A stretch of DNA of 64,000 nucleotides from the NCBI GenBank assembly GCA_023374025.1, contig SIJG01000028.1, forward strand, positions 10,115 through 74,114, in the 5' to 3' direction. The DNA comes from Heterodera schachtii (lineage: Eukaryota > Nematoda > Chromadorea > Rhabditida > Heteroderidae). Both the position numbers and the translations under genes were made by a program. The notes under the pieces were generated by a model that worked only from the letters and a program-made list of their open reading frames with translations, was not told the DNA's origin and did no database searches. Shown in pieces: positions 45,969 to 56,576 of this stretch. How positions within the stretch are numbered: position 1 is the first letter of the stretch; each line of letters starts with the position of its first letter.

Positions 45969-46398
45969 TGACGTCATCGGGCGACCTTTCGCCGCCGGCG
46001 GTTGTCTCAGCGAAAATTGCAAAGGTGGGGGGAAACCTTAACTTTTCAAAAATGCCATTTACATTCCAGGAAATGCCTAATTCGAAACAACAAAATGGTT
46101 GGGATGCCAAAGTTTGCCACAAAGACATCGAAATCAGCGGGGAAAAGCAATTGACGATCAATTGCAAGGCCAACAGATTTGGTAATTAATATTAAATAAC
46201 TACAAAATAATTAATTAATTATTAATTTTTTAATTAGGATGGCGTTCTATTTTTGCGAAATTTCCCATTACGAACTTTTGTCGTCCCGGCATTTTCTACT
46301 TTGAAATGAAAGTCATCAAATTGGAAAGGTGAGAAATTTTGGAAGGGGAGCCAACTTTTATATTGGACAAAATTTGGACAGTTACGGATACCGAAGCG
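45969..46398 (+). pseudogene. Truncated SPRY gene copy in the left palindrome arm
   Basis: Two exons, 45969-46181 (213 nt) and 46238-46328 (91 nt), have exactly the same lengths and splice sites as exons 7 and 8 of the intact gene in the right arm and encode NGWDAKVCHKDIEISG and GWRSIFAKFPI. After that only a remnant of exon 9 survives (46362-46398, SYGYRS) running into a stop. The coiled-coil exons are absent. It is therefore a partial, non-functional copy. Confidence 0.75.
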
Positions 46399-47227
46399 AA
46401 AAACACTATCTCTTAAGCTAAAAAAGGAGTTTATATATTCCGAAAATTGAATTAAAATGAAAAAAAAATCCGACCTAAATAAGAATGGCTCCAATTGAGA
46501 TGGTACTTAAAAATTCTATTGGAAAATTGGATTAATAATCTCTGAGAATAGAAAAAGTCTTTGTAAAAAGCTATGGAAAATGTTTTGTAAGCAATGAAAA
46601 ACGAAAAGCTTTAATCCGGGATTCCGACCTCTGTATCCGATCCTTTTTTTAATTGCTCGGGTTCGAAATGGATCGGGATTTTAACAGGACCCCTCCCGAC
46701 CAAAGGAACAAAGAATAACGGAAAAGGGAGGCAGAAATGCAAAATGACAAAGGCATTTTGCGATTAATTGGATCATTAATCAACAAATCCCGACTCATCT
46801 CAATTAAATCTCGATAGAAAGGGCTTTTGACTCGGTACTTCAACCACTTTTTTTTTTAATCGTTTTTAGTGCCAAAAATTGGAGCCCTACTCATAGCCAC
46901 CACGACAAATCAACAAAAGACATGGAAAATGTACTCATTCATATAAATGTATTTATTCGACAATGAGAATAAATGACCATAAACATGCATAAACAGGGCA
47001 AACATATTACAATTATTAAAAATACACATATATATGGCATAATTAAATAGAACAACAAACATTTGTGGGAGAATTACATTCAGCAAGACAATGCCACAGG
47101 GATATGGACATACAATATATACATACATTCGTACATAAAGATACAATTTCTCTTTTTCTTCAAATTGGGGGTTAGTGTTATTATCGCGGTGGTCTCGTGA
47201 AGCAGCATTCTTCTCCGGCTGGCTCAT
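46399..47227. other. 3' flank of the left AT-hook copy, no gene seen
   Basis: Mostly the inverted counterpart of 54705-55380, including the GATTCCGACCTCTGTATCCG stretch. No separate coding frame. Confidence 0.5.
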
Positions 47228-48273
47228 TCATTCTTCATCCTCCTCGCGATCAGAGCCCGAGTCAGTTGACGATTCAGAGCGTTCTTCCTGCGCCTTCTTG
47301 TTGCCCGCACGTCCTCCGCGCGACGCCTTCTGTTTCGTGGAACGTCCAGCAGCAGCGCTCTTGCGAGTTGGTTTCTTCTTCGTCTCAGTGGCACTCTCTT
47401 CGGAATCTGAAAATTCAGTTTAATTAATGGACACAAATTGAAATTGTGCCATTCCCCACCCCCATTCAACTCACGTCCACTGTCGCGCGGAGAGCCTGCA
47501 GCTTCCGCCTCGGAGTCGGCTTGCTCCTCCTCCTGGTCCGTCTTCTTGGTTGTTTTGCGCCCACGCGACTTGGTCTGTTTGTTGGCACGTCCACCGGCAG
47601 TCTTGCGGGTTGGCTTCTTCTTCGTCTCAGTGGCACTCTCTTCGGAATCTGAAAATTCAGTTTAATTAATGGACACAAATTGAAATTGGGCCATTCCCAC
47701 ACCCCGTTTCAACTCACGTTCGCTGTCCTCGCGGCCACTGTCGGCGGCTGTTCCGCTGTCCGATGGTTCGGCTTGTTACGCTTTCTTGGCAGGACGTCCG
47801 CGCTTCTTGGTGGCGGTGTTTGCACGGCGAGGAGCAGGCGACTTCTTCGTTGACGGTTTCTTCGCGCGTCGACCAGGAGTGCGACTGCTCGGGCCCGGCG
47901 CCTTCTTCTTCAGCGGTTGTTTCTTCTTGCGCGGCGTCTGAGAACGTCCTCCTCCACGACCGGCGGGCGAGCGACGACTCTTCGGGCCTGACTTCTTCGG
48001 CGAGCGACCAGGACGACCACGACCAGCAGACTTCGTTGACGCGGTGGAGCCGTCACGAGCTTTCTGCTGAAAAAAGGGGAAATGAATGAGTGACGACGGA
48101 GGAGGAAAGCAATCCGAAAACGGCACTTTGGCTGCTTTTTCCTTCGCCGCTTTCTGTGCCGCAATCCGTGCCGAGCGTCGCAGTGGTTTGGTCTCGCCAG
48201 CGCTGGCCGCACGTTTCTTCGTCTTGCGACTGCGAGCACGGCGTTGTGATGTTGTTGGCGATTCCGCAGACAT
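47228..48273 (-). pseudogene. AT-hook nuclear protein gene, left-arm copy with a nonsense codon
   Basis: Exons 48273-48127, 48066-47718, 47648-47475 and 47406-47228 have the same lengths (147, 349, 174, 179 nt) as the intact right-arm gene. Codon 146 is TAA here (47778-47776) where the right arm has GAA, so translation would stop after RGRPAKKA. A 145-residue product would keep both AT-hooks but lose the acidic, Ser-rich repeated C-terminal exons. Apart from the stop, only a few residue differences are seen (for example K/N and A/V). It may be a new pseudogene or a short functional form. Confidence 0.75.
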
Positions 48274-48460
48274 TTTGAACGTTTTGTTGTTGAACTTGTT
48301 GACGGACGATGTTGACGATGATGATGATGATGATTGGTTGACAGATGGCAAAATGTGTGAACGCTAAATGAATGGGTGAAACAATTAGAGGAGAAATTGA
48401 TGATTAAAAATTGAAATGAGAAAAACTGAAGGGAATGATTTTTGACGAGAAAAGTGGCCA

Positions 48461-48468
48461 TATTTATA
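48461..48468 (-). promoter_or_regulatory. TATA-like box of the left AT-hook copy
   Basis: TATAAATA on the minus strand, about 190 bp upstream of the ATG, at the same place as in the right arm. The TCAAAAAG next to it (48471-48478) is the unoccupied site of the insertion seen in the right arm. Confidence 0.5.
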
Positions 48469-48656
48469 CACTTTTTGAGTGTGATTTTCACAGAAAAAGG
48501 AAAATTATAATCGGAAAATTTAAAAAATCATTGGCGTAAAAAACAAAACGCCAATGCATTCAAATAGAAAACAAAGTGTATTTATAATAATTAATCTTTC
48601 AAACAAAGTAATTATTAATTTGGTATCATTTGAAAGCTCTGGCTTTAGCTAATAAG

Positions 48657-49287
48657 TAGGGATGGGAATTTAAGTCACGAAAAATTTCAAAAAAGTCGAC
48701 TTAAAAAGTCATGAAAAATCGCCAAAAAGTCACGAAAAAGTCATAAAAAATGCCAAAAAGTCACAAAAAATGCAAAAAAGTCATGAAAAAATAACCAAAA
48801 AGTCACATAAAATGCCAAAAAAGCATTAAATAAATTCAAAAAAGTCCTGAAAAATTAGCCAAATGTAATGAAATCCAAAAGCCGTTTTATCTTCGAAGAA
48901 AGTAATTTAAAAACGACTAATTTTAACGGAAAAAAATATTCAAGTGTTAAACCGCCAGATTTTTTTAAATTTTTCAGTCCCGTCATTTGAGTCCTTATGG
49001 TATAAGACATTTCAGAATTTCAATTCCGTCTCGAAGATTGACTTATTTTTCGGAATTTTCATCACAAAAAGTCAAATTTTGCCTTAAAAAGTGTAAAAAG
49101 TCATGAAAAAAGTCACAAAAACGCAAAAAAGTCATAAAAATGCAAAAAAGTGTAAAAAGTCAAAAAAAAGTCACAAAAAAATGTATGTTAGAAGCTTCAA
49201 ACAATGTGTAGAACATTTTTGAAGTCATTTTAAGGTCATTTAGAGTCAGCAAAAAAAAAAGTCATTTGACTTAAATTCCCATCCCTA
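48657..49287. mobile_element. hAT-like element with AAAAAGTCATGAAAA words, 8-bp duplication
   Basis: The end TAGGGATGGGAATTTAAGTC is mirrored at the right. CTAATAAG lies on both sides (48649-48656 and 49288-49295). The interior is an array of AAAAAGTCA(C/T)(G)AAAA words. No transposase frame. Confidence 0.9.
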
Positions 49288-50264
49288 CTAATAAGTCTAA
49301 AAATCAAGTGATAAAATTGATCGAGTTTGACCAGTTAAATTTTAAAAATTACGAAAAAAATTATTAGTTCATAATTTTTAAATGTCCAAATAGCAAGAAT
49401 TTATGTGCGTTACCAAGCCTAAAATATAATTGTGGTGATTCTGGTTTGATTGACCGTTTCATGCTGACCACGAATCTTGAGTTCATAAATATATTCGAAA
49501 AAATTATTTGTAATTTTTTTCTTAATCTCAGTATTTACTCATTGTTTTCGATTAATCCAATAACAAAGCGCTATAACCAAAATTTGGCTTTGTGTCTCAG
49601 TCGATTAAATTTTTCTTCTCGATTCGAATGATTTGAAAATCTCTGTCTCCAATACTTTTTATTTTAAAATATAAAAGACAATGGCAAAAAATCCCCACTT
49701 TAAATGCAAAAAATAAACAAATTAAAATGAATGTTGCAAACATCGAAATGGTCATCATTTTAGCGCTGTGAATCAAAGAAAGTATTCAGGCATAGGCCCC
49801 TTCATTGGTGTGTTTTGTCCCTTGAAAAATCAAAACATTCAAAATATTTTTTCTTTCTTTTTTGGTATTGTTCCGACCACTTGCGGTGCCGCCTCGAAAA
49901 TCAAAAATTCCTTTTTCAGTACATCGTCCATCTCGAGAATTGCCGCCACATTGCCACAACGGTAACAATAATTGGGTGCCGACCAAATGGTGAGAACCTA
50001 TGAAAGATGGGAATCAAACATTGGGTTTTGCTTACGGTGTTGTCAAAGTGCCATTTTTTGTATCCTTCCATGACCAAATTGGTGCGCACGGGCAATCAGT
50101 TCTACGTCTTTTTTTCACAAAACAATTTCACAACATCAGAACCGAACAGATAGCGCCGGCGGTACCACGAGGACTGACAGCGAAGCAGACGCACTCCTTA
50201 CAGAAAACAATAATTTAAAAAGGTAAATGAATTTAGAATTAACATAAATTCTTGGCACAAAAAT

Positions 50265-51603
50265 GGGTACTTCCGGGTTTTGCCACCCGGAACGGGCCAA
50301 CTCCGTCTGGCCAACTCCGTCTTGCCAACTCCGTCTCGCCAACTCCGTCTGGGCCAACTCCGTCTTGGGGCCAACTCCGTCTGAGCCAACTCCGTCTCGC
50401 CAACTCCGTCTTGCCAACTCCGTCTTAGTGTATAAGGGGCCAACTCCGTCTCAGAGAGAAAAATTCATTTTAAGCTAAAGAATTTTCTTAAAATCTAAGT
50501 TTTATTAGCACATAGCTAACAATTTAAAGTAACATTTTTTAGCACCCCGAAAATGGAATAGACTATGAAATCGAAATGGATTTCCATATTTTAATCAGCC
50601 ATAACTCGCTTTATTATTAACTAAACCGAAAATTGATATCATTCGAAAGACTGAAAATTCACTTTTATGTTCGTAACTGTGCTTATTGACCTTATTCTAT
50701 TGTTGCAATGATTCCTGACTAAATTTGGCTTATTTTGGTCAATTTAGGAACCAAAGTGAAAATTTTCAAAATATTTTTGTTCGAAACGGGTTCGTGGTTC
50801 GAATTTAGTCGAAATGGATGTTAGATTTGTGACTAGCGACCCCGAAAACCCTTGGAACCATGTTTTTATGACATTAAAAAAAACTTTCTTCAAAAAGAAG
50901 GTGATCCCGACCTAATAAAACTTAGATTTTAAGAAAATTCTTTAGCTTAAAATGAATTTTTCTCTCTGAGACGGAGTTAGCCCCTTATACACTAATACGG
51001 AGTTGGCAAGACGGAGTTGGCGAGACGGAGTTGGCTCAGACGGAGTTGGCCCCAAGACGGAGTTGGCCAGACGGAGTTGGCGAGACGGAGTTGGCCAGAC
51101 GGAGTTGGCCAGACGGAGTTGGCGAGACGGAGTTGGCCAGACGGAGTTGGCGAGACGGAGTTGGCCAGACGGAGTTGACCCCTACCGTTGCCACCCCCCC
51201 TGAAATTTTTTTTCCAATAATTTTTCTAGGCTGATTTTGGTTTTGAACCAAAAGTACGAAAAAAGAAAAATTTTGAAGTTTCGACTTTTTGTTCGAATTC
51301 GGGTTCAAGATTCGAATTGGGTCGGAATAGGTGCAAGAATCGGATTCTCCGACCGTGAAAACCCCTAAAATGACTTTAATTTAAGAAAAAAAAAAATTTA
51401 ATTTTTTTGAACGGGTGGGGGGGGTATACCATCTGCACTGTTACCTTTTTCAATTTGTCACGTAAAATTTCAAGTAACGCACGTAAAATACGTTATGGCT
51501 AAAAATAAAGTTTAGATTCGTGACTGCATCAAAAATCAGCCTAGAAAAAATTATTAGAAAAAAAATTTCAGGGGGGGGGGGGTGGCAAAACCCGGAAGTA
51601 CCC
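50265..51603. mobile_element. Inverted-repeat element inserted in the phosphatase pseudogene
   Basis: The end GGGTACTTCCGGGTTTTGCC is mirrored at 51582-51603. The inverted repeat continues through C-run and CTGAAATTTTTTTTC to about 75 bp. AAAAAT is repeated on both flanks. Its left terminal repeat is itself split by the foldback element at 50288-51187. Without that insert it would be about 430 bp. Confidence 0.7.
50288..51187. mobile_element. Foldback-type element with CCAACTCCGTCT words
   Basis: Both ends are inverted arrays of about 15-18-bp words based on CCAACTCCGTCT (50296-50455; 50942-51180). The outer ends are CGGAACGGG and, inward from the right, CGGTAGGGG. TTGCCACC is repeated at 50280-50287 and 51188-51195 (TTGCCACCC if the end base is shared). 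It sits inside the left repeat of the element at 50265-51603. Confidence 0.8.
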
Positions 51604-52867
51604 AAAAATGCTGTACTTCGGGATCAGACCAAACAAGGCATATCGCACATTGCACCTTTGGAGTGAGAAATTTTCGTGGTGTTTTGAAAAGGGACCTTTG
51701 ACCACCTTCGTGAGGGACCTCCTCCTGCTTTCTGTCGATTGTTCTGATTTGGTCAATGGTTTCAATGTACGGAGAAAGGGCGCCGTGAATATTTTTTAAG
51801 GAAAATTTTTTAGATGCCCCACAAAATATCGAAAATTTTGCAATTTTTTCGTACACATTTTCATTTTTTTTCCATATTTTGAGAATTTATAGAATTTTTT
51901 TGTGAAAAATTTATATTTTTTTTTTGAAAATGTATCCCTAAAAAATCGATTTTTTTTTTTTCAAAATGGGAAATAAAAATGAGTATTTAATGTACTAAAA
52001 TGTGATTCTAAGCCCATTTTTGTCATTTTTATGGCATTTTGTGCCTGTTTCACTTCTTACGAAGAATTTTTATCCAAAAAATTACCACTAAAAAAAATTT
52101 ATTTACATATTTTAGTACATATTTGGGGGTTTTTGTACATATTTCATACATATTTTAGCATTTTTTATACATATTTTATTTACATATTTCGCAAATTTTC
52201 TGGCAATCTTTCGGAATTGTGGTCCCGAAAATTTTTTTTTTAATTTGTAAGACACTATTCTAGGCTTAAAAATACGCTAATCACGAATATGAACTCAGAT
52301 TTGCCCAATTCCGGACCCGAATTCGAACAAAAAGTTGAATTTTTTTTTTCAAAAATATACGTTAAAATCGATCAAATTTTGGCGTAAACCGCGCATTTTT
52401 ATCCAATTAACAATTTGAAGCATTATTTTAATCAAAAAATAATAGTTGTTGCATGAATTATAGAGTTTTTCATCCCAAAAAAAAACTCATTCTTGAAATT
52501 TTTTTTCAATTTTTGTTCGAAATCGGGTCAGGAGTTCGGATTTGGGCCAATCCAAGTTCAGATTCGTAACCAGCACCCTTGAAAACCCTTAAAATATGAA
52601 TTAAAACAAAAAATTTTCGGGACCACAATTCCGAAAGATTGCCAATTTTCTTACATAAAATTAGCAGCCCTAATAATTACGTTGTTTGAAAGATTAATTA
52701 TTTTTTTAAAAATTGCTGACGATAAAACTATCACTTTCAATCGCTTATTTAAAGCTGTTTAGTCCATCGAAGATAGAAAAAATGTAAGTTTGAAGCCTAT
52801 CTTGGCATTCAAACCCGGCATTAGTTAGCTGGATTTCCCATGGTTAGGAATTTTATCAAACATAAAT
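51604..52867. other. Phosphatase remnant then AT-rich repeats
   Basis: After the phosphatase 5' remnant (to 51812) the sequence is AT-rich with ACATATTT words (52080-52200) and two copies of the dispersed GGGTCAGGAGTTCGG / TCGTGATTAGCG repeat (52270-52330, 52510-52580). The segment CAATTCCGAAAGATTGCC near 52630 inverts CAATCTTTCGGAATTGTGG near 52204, hinting at another element of about 430 bp. Confidence 0.4.
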
Positions 52868-52976
52868 ACACTTTGTTTTCTATTTGAATGCATTGGCGTT
52901 TTGTTTTTTACGCCAATGATTTTTTAAATTTTCCGATTATAATTTTCCTTTTTCTGTGAAAATCACACTCAAAAAG

Positions 52977-53454
52977 CGGAACCGCTCAGTTCGGCCCCCA
53001 CGGTTCGGCCCTCACGGTTCGGCCCTCACGATTCGGCCCCCACGATTCGGCCCCAGCTCGTTTTTCCATGATAGCTTTTTTCTTTGGCATCCAAATCCAT
53101 CAATCTTGGTATCATTCGAAAGCTCTTCACATGCTCTATTAGCCTTACAAAAAGCGGATAGATTTTCAAGCCTGGAAAAAATTTTATTAAGAAAAAACTT
53201 CAAAAATTTCAACCTTTTTGCAATTTTCATGTATAACTTTTTTGGTATTTGTCTAATCGCAAAGCATTAGCTTAGAAAAAGCTTTTAAACACCTTAAGCT
53301 TTTGAATGATACCAACAATGTTGGATTTGGTTGATAAAGAAAAAAGTTATAGAAAGTTGTAGAGGAAAAACATGCTGGGGCCGAATCGTGGGGGCCGAAT
53401 CGTGAGGGCCGAACCGTGAGGGCCGAACTGTGGGGGCCGAACTGAGGTAGACCG
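52977..53454. mobile_element. Foldback-type element with GGTTCGGCCCTCAC words, 8-bp duplication with empty site
   Basis: The ends read CGGAACCGCTCAGTTCGGCC and, inward from the right, CGGTCTACCTCAGTTCGGCC, each followed by tandem GTTCGGCCCTCACG words. TCAAAAAG lies on both sides (52969-52976 and 53455-53462). The matching place in the left arm (48471-48478) has a single TCAAAAAG and no insert, which is a natural empty site. Confidence 0.9.
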
Positions 53455-53464
53455 TCAAAAAGTG

Positions 53465-53472
53465 TATAAATA
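53465..53472 (+). promoter_or_regulatory. TATA-like box of the AT-hook gene
   Basis: TATAAATA 188 bp before the ATG, conserved in the left arm. The foldback element's duplicated target ends only two bases before it, so upstream promoter DNA has been displaced by 486 bp in this copy. Confidence 0.5.
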
Positions 53473-53659
53473 TGGCCACTTTTCTCGTCAAAAATCATTC
53501 CCTTCAGTTTTTCTCATTTCAATTTTTAATCATCAATTTCTCCTCTAATTGTTTCACCCATTCATTTAGCGTTCACACATTTTGCCATCTGTCAACCAAT
53601 CATCATCATCATCATCGTCAACATCGTCCGTCAACAAGTTCAACAACAAAACGTTCAAA

Positions 53660-54704
53660 ATGTCTGCGGAATCGCCAACAACATCACAACGCCGTGCTCG
53701 CAGTCGCAAGACGAAGAAACGTGCGGCCAGCGCTGGCGAGACCAAACCACTGCGACGCTCGGCACGGATTGCGGCACAGAAAGCGGCGAAGGAAAAGGCA
53801 GCCAAAGTGCCGTTTTCGGATTGCTTTCCTCCTCCGTCGTCACTCATTCATTTCCCCTTTTTTCAGCAGAAAGCTCGTGACGGCTCCACCGCGTCAACGA
53901 AGTCTGCTGGTCGTGGTCGTCCTGGTCGCTCGCCGAAGAAGTCAGGCCCGAAGAGTCGTCGCTCGCCCGCCGGTCGTGGAGGAGGACGTTCTCAGACGCC
54001 GCGCAAGAACAAACAACCGCTGAAGAAGAAGGCGCCGGGCCCGAGCAGTCGCACTCCTGGTCGACGCGTGAAGAAACCGTCAACGAAGAAGTCGCCTGCT
54101 CCTCGCCGTGCAAACACCGCCACCAAGAAGCGCGGACGTCCTGCCAAGAAAGCGGAACAAGCCGAACCATCGGACAGCGGAACAGCCGCCGACAGTGGCC
54201 GCGAGGACAGCGAACGTGAGTTGAATGGGGGTGGGGAATGGCACAATTTCAATTTGTGTCCATTAATTAAACTGAATTTTCAGATTCCGAAGGGAGTGCC
54301 ACTGAGACGAAGAAGAAGCCAACCCGCAAGACTGCCGGTGGACGTGCCAACAAACAGACCAAGTCGCGTGGGCGCAAAACAACCAAGAAGACGGACCAGG
54401 AGGAGGAGCGCGCCGACTCCGAGGCGGAAGCTGCAGGCTCTCCGCGCGACAGTGGACGTGAGTTGAATGGGGGTGGGGAATGGCACAATTTCAATTGTAT
54501 AATGCTAGTGAAATTGAATTTTCAGATTCCGAAGAGAGTGCCACTGAGACGAAGAAGAAACCAACTCGCAAGAGCGCTGCTGCTGGACGTTCCACGAAAC
54601 AGAAGGCGTCGCGCGGAGGACGTGCGGGCAACAAGAAGGCGCAGGAAGAACGCTCTGAATCGTCAACTGACTCGGGCTCTGATCGCGAGGAGGATGAAGA
54701 ATGA
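53660..54704 (+). CDS. AT-hook chromatin protein, intact, 282 residues
   Basis: Exons 53660-53806, 53867-54215, 54284-54457 and 54526-54704 give 849 nt in one frame, with GTGAGT or GTGCCG donors and TTTTCAG acceptors. The protein is Lys/Arg/Ser-rich with AT-hook cores RGRP at residues 65-68 and 138-141, the latter as KKRGRPAKK. It also has a PLRRSARIAA motif near residue 33. Exons 3 and 4 are a duplicated pair, both opening with S-E-(G/E)-SATETKKKPTRK and both rich in acidic Ser blocks. AT-hooks bind the minor groove of AT-rich DNA, so an HMGA- or H1-like chromatin role is likely, in the nucleus. No globular domain is seen. Confidence 0.85.
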
Positions 54705-56576
54705 ATGAGCCAGCCGGAGAAGAATGCTGCTTCACGAGACCACCGCGATAATAACACTAACCCCCAATTTAAAAAAGAGAAATTGTATCTCTATGTATGA
54801 ATGTATGTATATATTGTATGTCCATATCCCTGTGGCATTGTCTTGCTGAATGTAATTCTCCCACAAATGTTTGTTGTTCTATTTAATTATGCCATATATA
54901 TGTGTATTTTTAATAATTGTAATATGTTTGCCCTGTTTATGCATGTTTTATGGTCATTTATAAATACATTTATATGAATGAGTACATTTTCCATGTCTTT
55001 TGTCGATTTGTCATGGTGTGTCTATGAGTGGGGCTCCAATTTTTAGGCACTAAAAATGGTAAAATAAAAAAAAAAAGGTTGAAATACTGAGTCAAAAGCC
55101 CTTTCTATTCGAGATTTAATTGAGACGAGTCGAGATTGTTGATTAATGATCCAATTAATCGCAAAATGTCTGTCATTTTGCATTTCGGCCTCTCCATTTT
55201 CCGTCATTCTCTGTTCCTTTGGTCTGGAGGGGTCCTGTTAAAATCCCGATCCATTTCGAACCCGAGCAATTAAAAAAAGGATCGGATACAGAGGTCGGAA
55301 TCCCGGATTAAACCTTTTCGTTTTTTAATGCTTACAAAACATTTTCCATAGCTTTTTACAAAGACTTTTTATAATTTAAAAACATCAAAATGCTTTTCTT
55401 TTCAGAAATGAATTATGATGAATTGAGTATTTTGAAGGAAGGAGCTGTTGTTAAAACATTTTCCATGTCATCATAACAATTCCTCTAAGACTTGTTGATA
55501 TGTCGTGGTGGCTATGAGTAGGGCTCCAATTTTTAGGCACCTATTTTGGGGACCAATATTCTTTAACTTGCCCAAGAACGTAGAACTGTTAATGGTCCGC
55601 AAAAACCATTGGGTTTAATGATAGACTCATGTCACAATTGAAAACAGCACAGCCATGCGCCATCACCAACTCGAATCGAACATTTTATCAATTTTATTTT
55701 TATTTTTCATCGGCATTTTGCATCCATTTAATTTTAATTTTTATCCGAGAAAAATGTGGATGAGTTGCCCGTGGATGACCTGCCCTGACCCCTTTTGAAG
55801 AAGTCTGTTTCGAGCCGCGAGTCGTAAAACGTTTCGGATTTCTTTTTGGTTTCTCTCTTGAATCTCGGGAAATTTTCGATCTCGAGCATATTTACAAAAC
55901 ATACAGATGATAAAGATAAAAAAATTCTGAAAAGTTAAAAATAAACAGAAAAATCCAATTTTTGGTCTAAAAAAAGTTTGCTTTTATTTTGGCATAAAAT
56001 ATGCCCATATTTATTGAAATAATTTCACATAGGTATATCCCTATTTATGATTAATGAAAATTATTAGGTACTTTTCCGTTTTGGGGCCAAAGTTTGAATT
56101 TTTAAAAATCAAAATCAACAGCGACGCGTAGCATTGTTAAAGTTACACGCCAAAATTTTTCGGAGGCAAAAATGCCACAATTTGAGTCTGCGCCACGGGT
56201 TTTGACATTTTTCGCGCCAGAGGAATTCGCACAAACACGAGTCAAGCATTTATTAACATTCTACTCGCCCACTGTTGATTAAAAAAATTTCAAACTTTGG
56301 CCCAAAAACAGAAAGTACCAATTATTATTTGAAGTTTTTCAGTCCATAGCAAAATTCTGTAAAATTTTTCTGCAAAATTTGAACCCATTTGAGAAAAAAA
56401 AATTGAATCGAGTTGAAAATTGAACAGTTTCATAAAAGTTAATTAAATACATATTAAATAAAAATATCGTTATAAAATAAAAATCAAAAGAAAGAAAGGA
56501 ATTAAAAAAATAAATAAAAAGTAAAATAATAATTAATTAAATGAATTATCGCCTTCTTCAATTCTTTTTGCTTTCT
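54705..56576. other. Between AT-hook and SPRY genes, no gene seen
   Basis: 54705-55380 matches the left-arm flank. GGGGCTCCAATTTTTAGGCAC occurs twice in direct orientation (about 55026 and 55514), each after a CTATGAG stretch, suggesting a local duplication or an element end. The rest is AT-rich. Confidence 0.45.

Larger units (their letters stand above)
45860..48586 (+). repeat. Left arm of a large imperfect palindrome
   Basis: Inverted copy of parts of 52868-57655. Collinear blocks include the SPRY exon pair, the 46590-46920 segment (matching about 54960-55380), and the whole AT-hook gene with its promoter. Relative to the right arm it lacks about 1.6 kb covering the SPRY 3' exons. Confidence 0.85.
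49830..51812 (-). pseudogene. Protein phosphatase 4 catalytic-subunit-like pseudogene
   Basis: On the minus strand 51812-51604 encodes [20 protein letters not shown] and WSDPE, and 50218-49830 encodes SPRG, FGSDVV, ARAHQ, VMEGYK and [12 protein letters not shown], ending in IFEAAPQ. These are signature blocks of PP2A-group Ser/Thr phosphatases, and VMEGYKKWHF with AAILEMDD and IFEAAPQ fits PP4 best. Multiple one-base slips (for example in GAAAAAAAGACG near 50110), loss of the YFL C-terminus, and a nested insertion (50265-51603) between the two halves show it is dead. The N-terminal catalytic part was not found. Confidence 0.75.

Noticed and set aside
47910..48491. 193-codon ORF (and its twin at 53472-54023) starting MATFLVKN
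   Set aside because: Alternative frame over the AT-hook gene's promoter and first exons; no similarity pattern of its own and it exists only because the real frame is Lys/Arg-rich.
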